Shown piece after piece: positions 49,872 through 58,414 of a DNA stretch of 64,000 bases. Below the pieces are notes generated by a model. That model did not search any database, was not told where the DNA came from, and worked only from the letters and a program-made list of their open reading frames with translations. This DNA comes from JABWBH01 sp964526695 (lineage in GTDB: Bacteria > Planctomycetota > Phycisphaerae > UBA1845), in NCBI GenBank assembly GCA_964526695.1, contig CAZGJA010000014.1, forward strand, positions 1 through 64,000, given 5' to 3'. Position numbers and translations under genes: made by a program. The first letter of the stretch is position 1. Each line of letters starts with the position of its first letter.

Positions 49872-50876
49872 ATGGCGGACGTTCTCGATCAAAGCGAAAT
49901 TGACGCCTTGCTCGCCGCCGCGAGCGCCGGCGACGTGGAGTCCGCGGTCGCCGCGCCGCGCGAGCGCGACCAGCGCGCGCAACAGCCCGTCCGCACCTAC
50001 GATTTCAAACGCCCGGAGCGCGTCAGCAAGGAGCAGATGCGCTCGCTGGAGGGCATCCACGAGAACTTCGCGCGCAATCTCGGCGCGGCGCTCTCCGGCT
50101 TCCTGCGCACCATCGTTGAAATCCGCGTCGCCACCGTCGAGCAGCTCACCTACAGCGAGTTCATCCACTCGCTGCCGAACCCGACGAACTTCAACCTCCT
50201 CTCGGCCGAGCCGCTCCAGGGGCAGCTCTGCCTCGAGGTCTCGCCCATCATCATCTACCCGATCATCGACCGCCTGTTGGGCGGGTCGAACTCGGAGGTG
50301 TACATCCCGCAGCGCTCGCTGACGCTGATCGAGATGCGCCTGGTGCGCTGCATCACGGACCGGGCGGTGAACTCGCTGACCGAAGTGTGGTCGGAGCTGG
50401 TGGATGTGAAGTTCGCCATCCGCGAAGTGGAAAGCAACCCGCACCTCGTGCAGATCGTCGCGCCGAACGAAGTCGTCGTCGTTCTCGGATTCGAAATCCG
50501 GCTCGGCTCGCGCGCCGGCACGATGAGCCTGTGCATCCCGTTCAAGGTCATCGAACCCGTCATCGACAAGCTCGCCGCGCAGGGCTGGCTCGCCTATCAG
50601 CGGCAGACGAAGACCGAGAGCCGCGCGACGGAAATCAGCCGCAACATCGGCGCCACCTGGGTGGACATCCGCGGCTTCCTCGCCGAGACCACCATCACGA
50701 TGCGCGAGCTGAAAGGCCTGCAGCCCGGCGACATCATTCAGACCACCAAAGCCACCACCGGCGAAATCGTCCTGCAGGTCAACGAGCAGAACACCTTCGC
50801 CGGCGGCATCGGCCGGCACAAGGATCATCTCGCCATCCGCATCAGCCGCCGCGCCGAGATCGAGGAATCGCTGTAG
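49872..50876 (+). CDS. fliM: flagellar motor switch protein FliM
   Basis: 334 aa. The N-terminal CheY-P-binding peptide is present in the form VLDQSEIDALLAA, followed by YDFKRPERVSKEQMRSLEGIHENFARNLG, which starts the CheC-like middle domain, then TVEQLTYSEFIHSLPNPT and a C-terminal SpoA domain (LKPGD-like as LKGLQPGDII). FliM links the switch complex to the flagellar C-ring. No other flagellar gene lies in the window, so it is separated from the usual fliL-fliM-fliN operon. It implies a motile stage. Confidence 0.95.
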   Translation: MADVLDQSEIDALLAAASAGDVESAVAAPRERDQRAQQPVRTYDFKRPERVSKEQMRSLEGIHENFARNLGAALSGFLRTIVEIRVATVEQLTYSEFIHSLPNPTNFNLLSAEPLQGQLCLEVSPIIIYPIIDRLLGGSNSEVYIPQRSLTLIEMRLVRCITDRAVNSLTEVWSELVDVKFAIREVESNPHLVQIVAPNEVVVVLGFEIRLGSRAGTMSLCIPFKVIEPVIDKLAAQGWLAYQRQTKTESRATEISRNIGATWVDIRGFLAETTITMRELKGLQPGDIIQTTKATTGEIVLQVNEQNTFAGGIGRHKDHLAIRISRRAEIEESL

Positions 50877-50912
50877 CCGCGTCCGCCTCGGGTGGCACGA
50901 AAGCACAATCCC

Positions 50913-51482
50913 TCACGACCGCTTCTGCAGTTTCTCCATCCGCTTGTTGAGCGCCGCCACCTGCTTGCGCAAGTCATTCAGCGCGTCCTCCGAATCCGAT
51001 GTCGCGTCCTCCACCTTCGGCGGCGCATCCGCGCCATCCGGCTCCGGCGACGCGGGCGGGCTGGTGAACGCGCGCATCAGCGCCTGCGTCCACTCCAGCG
51101 GGTTGATGAACTCCCCGGCCAGCGCGCGGTTCATCAGCTCGTCCATCTGCCGCTGCGTGGCGGCCATGGGGCCGGTGATCGGGCGGATGAGGTGGTCCAT
51201 CGCGCCGCGAAACGCCGACGGCTTGGAGCGCACCATCGAGTGGAGGATCCACGAAGGGAACAAGTGGAGCTTCGGCGGATCCTTCTCCAGCAAGATCTGG
51301 ACGAGGATCACGTTGGTGATGTCCTCGCCCGTCTTCGAGTCGGCGACGATGAGCGAGTGCCCCTCGACAATGGCCTCGTGCAGTTCCTGCAAGGTGACAT
51401 GCCGGCTGCGGGTCGTGTCGTAAAACCGGCGGTTGGGGTACTTCTTGATCTGGAGCGTTTGACGGGTCTTCGGATCAGTCAT
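50913..51482 (-). CDS. phaR: polyhydroxyalkanoate synthesis regulator PhaR
   Basis: 189 aa. The N-terminal PHA-accumulation regulator DNA-binding domain is clear (IKKYPNRRFYDTTRSRHVTL, ELHEAIVEGHSLIVADSKTGEDIT), then the helical PHB-binding region (ILVQILLEKDP) and a C-terminal acidic coiled coil (ALNDLRKQVAALNKRMEKL). PhaR represses phasin and its own gene and leaves DNA when it binds nascent PHA granules. It is divergent from the phasin gene; two similar palindromes lie in the shared upstream region. Confidence 0.93.
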   Translation of the reverse strand: MTDPKTRQTLQIKKYPNRRFYDTTRSRHVTLQELHEAIVEGHSLIVADSKTGEDITNVILVQILLEKDPPKLHLFPSWILHSMVRSKPSAFRGAMDHLIRPITGPMAATQRQMDELMNRALAGEFINPLEWTQALMRAFTSPPASPEPDGADAPPKVEDATSDSEDALNDLRKQVAALNKRMEKLQKRS

Positions 51483-51503
51483 CCCGACTGCCTTTCATGG
51501 TGG

Positions 51504-51516
51504 GTTTGCACCAAAC
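51504..51516. promoter_or_regulatory. candidate PhaR operator near phaR
   Basis: GTTTGCACCAAAC is a near-perfect palindrome 22 bp upstream of the phaR start. Its core TTTGCAC.AAA recurs upstream of the phasin promoter at 51612. A PhaR site is inferred from position and from the TGCA-type cores reported for PhaR. Confidence 0.4.
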
Positions 51517-51611
51517 GGACGATAGCGCCGAGCCGTCTTTCTGTCAACATGGGCGTAGCACATGAGAGGTAAAGCTTTAATTAACATGAGCTTACGACGA
51601 TTATGCCCGTT

Positions 51612-51621
51612 TTTGTGCAAA
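51612..51621. promoter_or_regulatory. candidate PhaR operator at the phasin promoter
   Basis: TTTGTGCAAA is a palindrome and the reverse complement reads TTTGCACAAA, the core seen at 51504. It lies 13 bp upstream of the -35 box of the phasin promoter. Confidence 0.4.
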
Positions 51622-51634
51622 CGCAACAATTTCC

Positions 51635-51663
51635 TTGACGCGAACGCACAAATGTGGTATGCT
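51635..51663 (+). promoter_or_regulatory. sigma-70-type promoter of the pha genes
   Basis: TTGACG (51635-51640), a 17-bp spacer and TATGCT (51658-51663) match the housekeeping consensus. It lies about 90 bp before the phasin start and reads toward phasin, phaA, phaE, phaC and phaB. Confidence 0.7.
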
Positions 51664-51755
51664 TTATCGGCGGAGAAGCGAAGGAAGCGGGTCGTCGGGA
51701 GGTTCCGGCGGCACCGAGTTGATACGAAGTTCAGTCAAGAGCACGGAGAAGCACC

Positions 51756-52235
51756 ATGACTATGCAGACCCCGGAATTTATGCAGGAGATGATGGACCAG
51801 GCGCGGCAGACGTTCGAGGCGGGCATCACCGCCACCACGCGCATGTGGGACGCCGCGGGCAAGGCGATGGGCACGGCCACGTGCGTCCCGTCGAAGATCG
51901 AGGACATCCGCGGCTGCAACGAGCGGATCACGCGGAACTTCGCCCCGGTGATGCGCGACAACCTCGAGATGATGACGCAGGCGTTCAACACGCAGTTCAA
52001 GGCGAACATGGACTTCCTGAAGCGCTCCTTCGAGAAGACCCAGGGCGGCAAGGACTTCGACTGGACGCGCGCCACGCAGGACACAATGAAGGACGCGCTG
52101 AGCACCATGCGCTCGCAGATCGACTTCGTCGGCGAGACCGGCGCCAAGGCGGCCCGTAACTGGTCGAACCTCTTCGTCGAGTGCGCCTGCGACAAGACGG
52201 AAGCCGGCAAGATGCCGCCAAAGCCCGTGAAGTAA
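51756..52235 (+). CDS. phasin family protein
   Basis: 159 aa, almost wholly helical and amphipathic, with features of granule-coat phasins: MQTPEFMQEMMDQARQTFEAGITATTRMWD, FNTQFKANMDFLKRSFEK and Asn/Met-rich helices. Phasins coat PHA granules and control their size. It is the first gene after the divergent phaR and the promoter at 51635, and is followed by phaA after 156 bp. The call rests on composition and context more than on a sharp motif. Confidence 0.75.
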   Translation: MTMQTPEFMQEMMDQARQTFEAGITATTRMWDAAGKAMGTATCVPSKIEDIRGCNERITRNFAPVMRDNLEMMTQAFNTQFKANMDFLKRSFEKTQGGKDFDWTRATQDTMKDALSTMRSQIDFVGETGAKAARNWSNLFVECACDKTEAGKMPPKPVK

Positions 52236-52391
52236 AGCCTATTTCCCCGACCCGGTCGCGGTTCGCTCGGGCGAAGCTGCGGGGCACTGCCCTCGACTTC
52301 GTCCCAGCGGGCCGCGACCATTCCCCCTTTCCGGGATAAGCTTGGACCGCGGCGAGTGGAAGAGCGCCGGGCAGGTAGAAAGGGAAAGATC

Positions 52392-53573
52392 ATGCTGAAG
52401 AACGTGTACGTGGCGGGAGGGGTGCGCACACCGTTCGGCTCGATGAGCGGGAGCCTCTCGGCCATGCGGGCGCCGGAACTGGGCAGCGTCGTCATCCGCC
52501 ATGTGCTGCAACGCGCGGGCATCGACGCCAGGCACGTCGATCACGTCTATTTCGGAAACGTCCTCCAGGCGGGACAGGGCCAGAACGTCGCCCGCCAGGC
52601 CTCCCTCGGCGCCGGCGTCCCCGACAGCGTCGGCGCGATCACGATCAACAAGGTGTGCGGGTCGAGCCTGCGCGCGGTCATCATGGCGTCGCAGGCGATC
52701 CAGTGCGGCGATGCGGACGTGATTATCGCCGGCGGCTGCGAGAGCATGACCCACGCTCCCTACCTCCTGCCCAAAGCGCGCCAGGGCTATCGCATGGGCA
52801 ACGGCGAGCTGATCGACAGCATGATCCACGACGGCATCTGGGACGTTTATAAGAACAAGCACATGGGCACCTGCGGGGAGATGTGCGCGTCGAAGTACAA
52901 GTTCACGCGACAGGAGCAGGACGCCTACGCCACCGCCAGCTATCAGCGGGCGACCGACGCCTGGAAGAGCGGTTTTTACGCGGAAGCCGTCGTGCCTGTG
53001 GAGGTCAAGTCGCGCAAGGGCGTTGAGATGGTGACGATGGACGAGGACGTCGCCAAGTTCGACGCTTCCAAAATGACGACCCTCAAGCCCGCCTTCAGCG
53101 CCGACGGCACCATCACCGCGGGCAACGCCTCGGGCATCAACGACGGGGCGGCCGGCATGGCGGTGTACGGCGAGGAGAAGATGAAGGCGCTGGGGCTTAA
53201 GCCCGTGGCGCGGATACTCGGCTACGCCAATTACGCCACCGAGCCGGACTGGTTCACCATCGCCCCTATCCACGCCATCAAGAAACTGTGTGAACAACTC
53301 TCGCTCAAGGCGAGTCAAATCGACTTGTTCGAGATCAACGAGGCGTTCTCGGTGGTTCCCATGGCGGCGATGCGCGAGTTGGGGCTGGACCACGCGAAGG
53401 TCAACGCGTTCGGCGGCGCGGTGGCGATCGGCCACCCGATCGGCGCGACCGGCTCCCGGATCGTCAACACGCTGACGCGCGGGCTGAAATGGCGCAAGGG
53501 CAAGATCGGCATCGCGTGCCTGTGCATCGGCGGCGGCGAGGCGGATGCGATCGCGGTGGAATTGTGCGGGTGA
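52392..53573 (+). CDS. phaA: acetyl-CoA acetyltransferase (thiolase)
   Basis: 393 aa from ATG 52392; a GTG 12 codons upstream is less likely. Thiolase motifs are complete: nucleophile Cys 89 in NKVCGSSLRAV, GGCESMTHAPYL, EINEAFSVVPMAAM, GGAVAIGHPIGATGSRI with the catalytic His, and the C-terminal acid/base Cys in ACLCIGGGEADAI, slightly altered from the usual CIGGG.G.A. It condenses two acetyl-CoA to acetoacetyl-CoA, the first step of PHB synthesis. Its place between phasin and PHA synthase supports the biosynthetic role. Confidence 0.93.
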   Translation: MLKNVYVAGGVRTPFGSMSGSLSAMRAPELGSVVIRHVLQRAGIDARHVDHVYFGNVLQAGQGQNVARQASLGAGVPDSVGAITINKVCGSSLRAVIMASQAIQCGDADVIIAGGCESMTHAPYLLPKARQGYRMGNGELIDSMIHDGIWDVYKNKHMGTCGEMCASKYKFTRQEQDAYATASYQRATDAWKSGFYAEAVVPVEVKSRKGVEMVTMDEDVAKFDASKMTTLKPAFSADGTITAGNASGINDGAAGMAVYGEEKMKALGLKPVARILGYANYATEPDWFTIAPIHAIKKLCEQLSLKASQIDLFEINEAFSVVPMAAMRELGLDHAKVNAFGGAVAIGHPIGATGSRIVNTLTRGLKWRKGKIGIACLCIGGGEADAIAVELCG

Positions 53574-53585
53574 AGAGGGGCTGTG

Positions 53586-53619
53586 GGCTCCTAGCTATTG
53601 GCTCTTGGCCAGAGAGCGA
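53586..53619 (+). repeat. left inverted repeat flanking the S23 gene
   Basis: CTAGCTATTGGCTCTTGGCC and then AGAGAGCG. Its reverse complement resembles 54121-54145 (CGCTCTCTGGCTAAGAGCTAG). The two arms point toward each other around the four-helix-bundle gene. Confidence 0.7.
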
Positions 53620-53695
53620 TCGACGTCCTCGGCAAGGGCTTGGAGCCGTGAGCGCCGTGAAGGGACGTAGCCGGGGGAGTTGACGGACGCCGATC

Positions 53696-54103
53696 ATGCA
53701 AGACTTCCGGAATCTCCGCGTTTGGCAGCGTGCGCATGGTCTTACGGTTGAAATCTATCGTTTGACGCGCGCGTTTCCGAAGGATGAGCTGTATGGGCTA
53801 ACAAGCCAACTGCGTCGCGCGGCCTCCTCAATCGGGGCGAATATCGCTGAAGGATGCGGGCGAGGAGGCGACAAAGAGTTCGCCCAATTCCTCCAAGTGA
53901 CCACAGGATCCGCAAGCGAGGTCGGGTATCACCTGCTTCTGGCGAGGGACTTGGGTTATCTGGCTCAGGAGCCGTACGACGTTCTGTCCGCTCAGGCGGT
54001 CGAGTGCATGCAAATGCTGATTTCGTTGATGAAAACCGTCCGAGGTGGAGGAGCGAAGCGGACCGCCGAGCGCCTGGCGGGTTCAGTTGATTCCGTGACC
54101 TGA
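53696..54103 (+). CDS. four-helix-bundle protein (S23 / 23S rRNA intervening-sequence family)
   Basis: 135 aa. The family pattern is complete: FRNLRVWQRAHGLTVEIYRLT, FPKDELYGLTSQLRRAASSI, GANIAEGCGRGGDKEFAQFL, ASGSASE-type turn as TGSASEVGYHLLLARDLGYL. These proteins are found in rRNA intervening sequences and free-standing in many genomes, and the same fold is used by Avd in diversity-generating retroelements; the role is unknown. It interrupts the pha locus between phaA and phaE and is bracketed by inverted repeats, so it probably arrived as a small mobile unit. Confidence 0.9.
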   Translation: MQDFRNLRVWQRAHGLTVEIYRLTRAFPKDELYGLTSQLRRAASSIGANIAEGCGRGGDKEFAQFLQVTTGSASEVGYHLLLARDLGYLAQEPYDVLSAQAVECMQMLISLMKTVRGGGAKRTAERLAGSVDSVT

Positions 54104-54118
54104 AGATACGTGTTCGTT

Positions 54119-54171
54119 TGCCGCTCTCTGGCTAAGAGCTAGCAGCTAACAGCGAACAGCTTTGAGTGAGG
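54119..54171 (+). repeat. right inverted repeat flanking the S23 gene
   Basis: CGCTCTCTGGCTAAGAGCTA, GCAGCTAACAG and CGAACAGCT: the first part is the inverse of the left arm at 53586, the rest consists of CTAACAG heptads like those at 55977-56026. Confidence 0.7.
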
Positions 54172-54183
54172 AGTTCCAACAAC

Positions 54184-54678
54184 ATGGCCGACACTCCCAA
54201 CACATTTCCCGGCGCCGACGCCTGGATGAAGTTCTGGTCCGACGCGATGGGCAAGATGTCCGGCATGGCGGGAATGCCTGGAATGCCGGGCATGTCGGCC
54301 GCGCCCAGCGCCGATGCGTGCGCCTCCGCGTTTTCGCAGGCCTGCTCGCCCTCGGAGATGGTCACGAAGATGCAGCAGGCGTTCCTCGAGTCCTGGGCCA
54401 AGTCGCTGGACCAGTACATGCGCTCCGAGACCTTCCTCGCCATGATGAAGAAGTCGATGGAGAACGCGCTGGCGATGCGGCAGCAGATGGATGACCTGCT
54501 GCGCAAGACGCTGCACATGGGGCAGTCGCCCAGCCGCGCGGACACGTCCGACATCATGCAGTTCCTCCACAGCTTCGAGGACCGGGTGCTTGACCAGCTT
54601 ACCGTGCTGACGCGCCGCGTGGACGAGGTTGAGTCCGCCGTCGGCGAGAAACCGAAATCGGCGCCCAAAACGAAATGA
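54184..54678 (+). CDS. phaE: PhaE-like subunit of class III PHA synthase
   Basis: 164 aa from ATG 54184 with GAGGAG upstream. It is Met-rich (KMSGMAGMPGMPGMSAAP) and helical, with a C-terminal coiled coil (LHSFEDRVLDQLTVLTRRVDEVES). PhaE proteins are poorly conserved, so the call depends on its position directly before phaC, on size and on the coiled coil. PhaE joins PhaC to form the active class III synthase on the granule surface. It is 11 bp upstream of phaC. Confidence 0.72.
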   Translation: MADTPNTFPGADAWMKFWSDAMGKMSGMAGMPGMPGMSAAPSADACASAFSQACSPSEMVTKMQQAFLESWAKSLDQYMRSETFLAMMKKSMENALAMRQQMDDLLRKTLHMGQSPSRADTSDIMQFLHSFEDRVLDQLTVLTRRVDEVESAVGEKPKSAPKTK

Positions 54679-54689
54679 GGTGATTGGCG

Positions 54690-55796
54690 ATGACCGCGTT
54701 TGACACGCTGACCGGGATGTGGTCCGCCGCGCTGGCGGACACCACCAAGCAGTGGCAGGACTTCGCGACGAAGGCGGCGAGCTGGCCCAACGTCATCGAG
54801 ACGGCGGAGAAGGTCCGCGTCGCCATCACGCCGTCCGAGCCGATTTACAAGGAAGACAAGCTCCGCCTTCTGCACTACCGCGACGGCGTCGAGCAGGCGT
54901 TCGACACGCCGCTCCTGTTCATCTTCGCGCTGGTGAACCGCCCGTACATTCTCGACCTGAAGGAAGGCAAGACCGTCGTCGGGCACTTCGTTCGCCGCGG
55001 GTTCGACACGTACAACATCGACTGGGGCGTGCCCTCCGACGGCGATCGATACCTCGACATGGAGGACTACATCGAGCGCTACGTCCACCACTGCGTCGAG
55101 CGCGTGTGCCAGCGCACCGGGCAGGAGAAGATCAACATTCTCGGCTATTGCATGGGCGGCTCGATGAGCGCCATGTACGCCTCCCTCCATCCCGAGCGCG
55201 TCAAGAACCTCATTCTCATGGCCGCCCCGGTGGACTGGTCGAGCCAGGAGCATCACCTTGCATTGTGGACCAGGCCGGAATACTTCGACGTGGACAAGTT
55301 CATCGAGGTGTACGGCAACGCGCCGGCGGAGTGGCTGCAGTGGTCGTTCCTCCTGCTGCGCCCGGTGGACAATCTTTTTTCCAAGTACGTGAACTTCTAC
55401 AACAACATGGAGGACGAGAAGTACCTCGAGGACTTCTTCGCCATGGAGCGCTGGCTCAACGACAACATCCCCGTCGCCGGCGAGATGTTCCGCCAGTTCG
55501 TCAAGCATTGCATGCAGAAGAATGAGCTGATCCAGGGCAGGCTGATGATCGGCGATCGGCGCGTGGACCTGCGGAACATCACCTGTCCGATCCTCAACCT
55601 GACGGCGAGCAACGACCACCTCGTCCCGTGCGGCCAGTCGCTGCCGTTCAACGACGCCGTCGGCTCGACGGACAAGGAGGCGATCACGTTCCCCGCCGGG
55701 CACATCGGACTGGCCGTAGGGTCAAAAGCCCATCGGGACATGTGGCCGAAGGTGGTGGAGTGGCTCGCGAAACGATCGGGGGGAAGAGGCTCTTAG
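54690..55796 (+). CDS. phaC: class III polyhydroxyalkanoate synthase, PhaC subunit
   Basis: 368 aa from ATG 54690. Alpha/beta-hydrolase synthase with the lipase-like box GYCMGGS, nucleophile Cys 154, the PHA-synthase landmarks VNRPYILDL, FDTYNIDWGVPSDGDRYL, a catalytic Asp in TASNDHLVPC and the His in PAGHIGLAVG. The length of about 360 residues and the adjacent PhaE-like gene identify class III, not the longer class I/II enzymes. It polymerises (R)-3-hydroxyacyl-CoA into PHA. The stop is followed by dispersed repeats before phaB. Confidence 0.93.
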   Translation: MTAFDTLTGMWSAALADTTKQWQDFATKAASWPNVIETAEKVRVAITPSEPIYKEDKLRLLHYRDGVEQAFDTPLLFIFALVNRPYILDLKEGKTVVGHFVRRGFDTYNIDWGVPSDGDRYLDMEDYIERYVHHCVERVCQRTGQEKINILGYCMGGSMSAMYASLHPERVKNLILMAAPVDWSSQEHHLALWTRPEYFDVDKFIEVYGNAPAEWLQWSFLLLRPVDNLFSKYVNFYNNMEDEKYLEDFFAMERWLNDNIPVAGEMFRQFVKHCMQKNELIQGRLMIGDRRVDLRNITCPILNLTASNDHLVPCGQSLPFNDAVGSTDKEAITFPAGHIGLAVGSKAHRDMWPKVVEWLAKRSGGRGS

Positions 55797-56026
55797 CTGC
55801 TAGCTCTCAGCCAGAGGCTTCGCCTGCCGATGAGACAAGAGGGCACGCGGCCCGCCGGGATGATGCTCGCGTTCGGATGCTGCTTGCGTCCGGATGATGG
55901 AGGCGAGCTTCGCGCCGGAATGTGAGCTTGGCGGCTTCGATCGCGGAGGCGGCAATAGAGAGGGCGTGTGCGTGTGTCTGGCTAACAGCTAACAGCTAAC
56001 AGCTAACAGCTAGTAGCTGACAGCTC
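55787..56026 (+). repeat. second pair of inverted repeats, without S23 gene
   Basis: GCTCTTAGCTGCTAGCTCTC with AGCCAGAGGC at 55789-55818 has the orientation of the left arm of the S23 unit; CTGGCTAACAG followed by four CTAACAG-type heptads at 55977-56026 has that of the right arm. The 160 bp between contain no recognisable gene. Confidence 0.7.
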
Positions 56027-56041
56027 CGTAGGAGCAGCATC

Positions 56042-56863
56042 ATGAAAATCGAAGGAAAAGTCGCCGTCGTCACCGGCGCCGCCAGCGGCATCGGGCAGGC
56101 GACGTGCCTCAAACTGGCGGAAGAAGGCATTCGCGCCATCGCGGCCGTGGACCGCAGCGAGAGCGTGACCGAGTTCTGCCGCATCATCAACGACGGCTTC
56201 GCCCGGCCCGTTCTCCACCCCTACGCCGGCGATGTCGTGGACGGCGAGTTCCGCGAGCGCGTCTTCGCGGACATCGAGTCCAAGTTCGACGCCGTGCAGA
56301 TCTGCGTGCCGGCTGCGGGCATCACGCGCGATCGGCTGGCGGTGAAGGTGTCCAACGGCGACGGCAAGATCAAGCTCGATCTTTACAACGAGGATGAGTT
56401 CCGCCGGGTCATGAACATCAACCTGGTGGCGCCGATCTATTGGGCGCTGCGCACGGTGGGTTCGATGGCCATGTCGCGCAAGCGCGCGGGACTGGGCGCG
56501 TGGGATCCGGACGAGCGCATCCAGGGCAGCATCGTGCTGATCGGCTCCGTCTCCAGCGCCGGCAACCGCGGGCAGATCTCCTACGCCACGGCCAAAGCCG
56601 GTCTCGAAGGGGCGCAGGCGACGCTCTCCATCGAGGCCATCTACCACGGCGTGCGTTGCTCGATCATCCACCCGGGCTTCACCGACACCCCCATGGTGCG
56701 CGCCATGGGCGAGGACATGATCAACGAGCGCATCATCCCCAACACGCAGCTCAAGCGGCTGATCCGCCCGGAGGAGATCGCCGAGGCCATCGTCTTCATG
56801 CTCAAGAACTCGTCCGTCAGCGGCGCGCTCTGGGCGGACGCCGGCTGGCACCCGACGATGTGA
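56042..56863 (+). CDS. phaB: SDR-family reductase, probable acetoacetyl-CoA reductase
   Basis: 273 aa. Rossmann start KVAVVTGAASGIGQATCLKL (TGxxxGIG), catalytic Ser in IVLIGSVSSAGN, Tyr and Lys in YATAKAGLEG and the PG motif in IHPGFTDTPMV. The fold is a classical SDR. Acetoacetyl-CoA reductase activity is inferred from the place after phaC; the family is too broad to decide from sequence. It would reduce acetoacetyl-CoA to (R)-3-hydroxybutyryl-CoA for PhaC. An SDR-type GGAGCA site lies just before the ATG. Confidence 0.8.
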   Translation: MKIEGKVAVVTGAASGIGQATCLKLAEEGIRAIAAVDRSESVTEFCRIINDGFARPVLHPYAGDVVDGEFRERVFADIESKFDAVQICVPAAGITRDRLAVKVSNGDGKIKLDLYNEDEFRRVMNINLVAPIYWALRTVGSMAMSRKRAGLGAWDPDERIQGSIVLIGSVSSAGNRGQISYATAKAGLEGAQATLSIEAIYHGVRCSIIHPGFTDTPMVRAMGEDMINERIIPNTQLKRLIRPEEIAEAIVFMLKNSSVSGALWADAGWHPTM

Positions 56864-57119
56864 GCGAGGGTGAATTCAGACGCTCGCCGCACACGGGGCA
56901 CACGCCGGAAATGCTGCCTGTCAGATCATAACCACCTGAAGCGCAGCGTCCCCCTTCCGCGAGGATTCCGGCGCACCGCCGCCGGCGAACCCGCCACATG
57001 AGCAGCCCCGAAAACGCCGCTGCCGGAATCCACAACGGCAAGATGAGCTTGCCATACGCGCGCGGATCGTTGCCTCCCGCCCGAACCCTCAGGATCGTCG
57101 GAACCGTCGCCTCCATCAT
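56817..57119 (-). CDS. small membrane protein with irregular zinc ribbon
   Basis: 100 aa. A hydrophobic segment (LILPLWIPAAAFSGLLMW) is followed by RRRRCAGILAEGGRCASGGYDLTG and VCPVCGERL. The usual form in this family is C..CGYDLTG..SG.CPECG; here the second Cys of the first pair is replaced (CASGGYDL), so metal binding may be impaired. The C-terminal 15 residues overlap the end of the reductase gene on the other strand by 47 bp. Related in layout to the protein at 29703-30002. Confidence 0.55.
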   Translation of the reverse strand: MMEATVPTILRVRAGGNDPRAYGKLILPLWIPAAAFSGLLMWRVRRRRCAGILAEGGRCASGGYDLTGSISGVCPVCGERLNSPSLTSSGASRRPPRARR

Positions 57120-57407
57120 GCCCCACCCTCGTGCGTATTAACGGGCAACCGTGCTTTTCGCCGGTAAGGCGCCGGCAGGAGCTGCGGGCTTGCATCCCGC
57201 TCTGCAAAGCGGTCGCCACGCAGTGGAAACGGCATCTCTCCCCGCCCCTCGGAAGTGTTAAAAAAAAACGCGGAAGCAGCCTTTTCTCATCGTGCTTTAA
57301 GGTTGGCTCTCTAAACTGGTGGCGGGCCGCGAAAGGCGGCCAGCGAAGTCGGCGGGGGCGAGCCGCTCAGGGCTGATTTCGGGGTCCATAACACAAAGGA
57401 GTGCATC

Positions 57408-57983
57408 ATGATTCGACGAAACTACTGGGGGCTTTTCAGCGCCGGCGTTGTCGTTCTCTGCGGCGCGATGTGGGTCGCGGCCCAAGACAAGAAGGCGAAG
57501 GAGGAGCCGAAGGAGTCCGAGCGATCGGTCAAGGAAACTGAAGTCCCGGCGGCGGCGCTGGCGGCGCTGAAAAAGCTGGCGGCCGGGGCGGCGATCACCG
57601 AGTTCGCCGAGGAAATCGAGCACGGGCACAAATACTACGAAGGCTCGTGGAAGGGCGCGGACGGCAACATCGACGGGCTGGTCACCGAGGCCGGCGACGT
57701 CGTTGAGCTTGAGGAGACCGTCGCCGCCCCGAAGGTCCCCGCAGGGGTTCGCGCGGCCATGGAGAAAGAAGCCGGCGCCGGCGCCGCGCTCGTTTACGAA
57801 AGGAAGACCGTTTACTTCTACGAGGCCCACTTCAAGAAGGACGGCAAGGGCCGCGAAGTCATCATGACCGCCGACGCGCGCGTCTTCCATGAAGAAGGCG
57901 GCGACGAGGACGAGGATGAGAAGGAAGGCGACGACGACGACAGGGGCGGCGACGACGATGATGATGACGATGGCCACAACTGA
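57408..57983 (+). CDS. secreted protein with PepSY-like domain and poly-acidic tail
   Basis: 191 aa. Signal peptide MIRRNYWGLFSAGVVVLCGA, then MWVAAQ, followed by a Lys/Glu-rich linker. The body has two similar alpha/beta halves (VPAAALAALKKLAAGAAITEF and VPAGVRAAMEKEAGAGAALVYE, each followed by beta strands such as YYEGSWKG and YFYEAHFKKDG), the pattern of PepSY-like domains. The last 30 residues are nearly all Asp, Glu and Gly, likely binding cations. An AAAGGAG site lies before the ATG. Function unknown. Confidence 0.75.
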   Translation: MIRRNYWGLFSAGVVVLCGAMWVAAQDKKAKEEPKESERSVKETEVPAAALAALKKLAAGAAITEFAEEIEHGHKYYEGSWKGADGNIDGLVTEAGDVVELEETVAAPKVPAGVRAAMEKEAGAGAALVYERKTVYFYEAHFKKDGKGREVIMTADARVFHEEGGDEDEDEKEGDDDDRGGDDDDDDDGHN

Positions 57984-58189
57984 TTGACCTCTGAACGTGG
58001 CGCAAGGTGAGCCGCGTGATCCGCATTTCGTAGAGACTGCTCCTCGTACCGTGGATTGAACGGCGAGGAATCGCGTTGCCGCAACTGAGCGATTTGGCGC
58101 GCGTTCCACACGCCAGGCGCTTAGGGTCTGCGCCGACCGAGAGAGTGCACGTCGGGCTGCCCGTCGGATTCGGGAAGTCGATCAGCATT

Positions 58190-58265
58190 CCTGCTTTCTC
58201 TGCGTCTTCTGCGTCCCCTGCGGATAATTGTCTTCCGCAGAGGACGCAGAAGACGCAGAGATGGA
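58190..58265. repeat. inverted repeat, TCTGCGTCTTCTGCGTC family
   Basis: TCTCTGCGTCTTCTGCGTCC at 58197 and GGACGCAGAAGACGCAGAGA at 58243 are perfect inverse copies over 20 bp, separated by about 26 bp. It can fold into a long hairpin between two genes in the same orientation. A dispersed repeat or terminator. Confidence 0.85.
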
Positions 58266-58414
58266 GTTCTCATTGAGACCCGCACGTGTGCGGGAACTTG
58301 AAAGCATGAGAAGCACGAGCTCGTCGGGGAAATCGTGATGATCCCCCCAAGAAAAACGATCCTGCGGTCGGTCCGCAGTTGTCTTACGAACGATCAACTG
58401 AAAGGAGAATGGTT

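Noticed and set aside
53696..54103. S23-type protein considered as Avd of a diversity-generating retroelement
   Set aside because: No reverse transcriptase, template repeat or variable repeat is present in the window.
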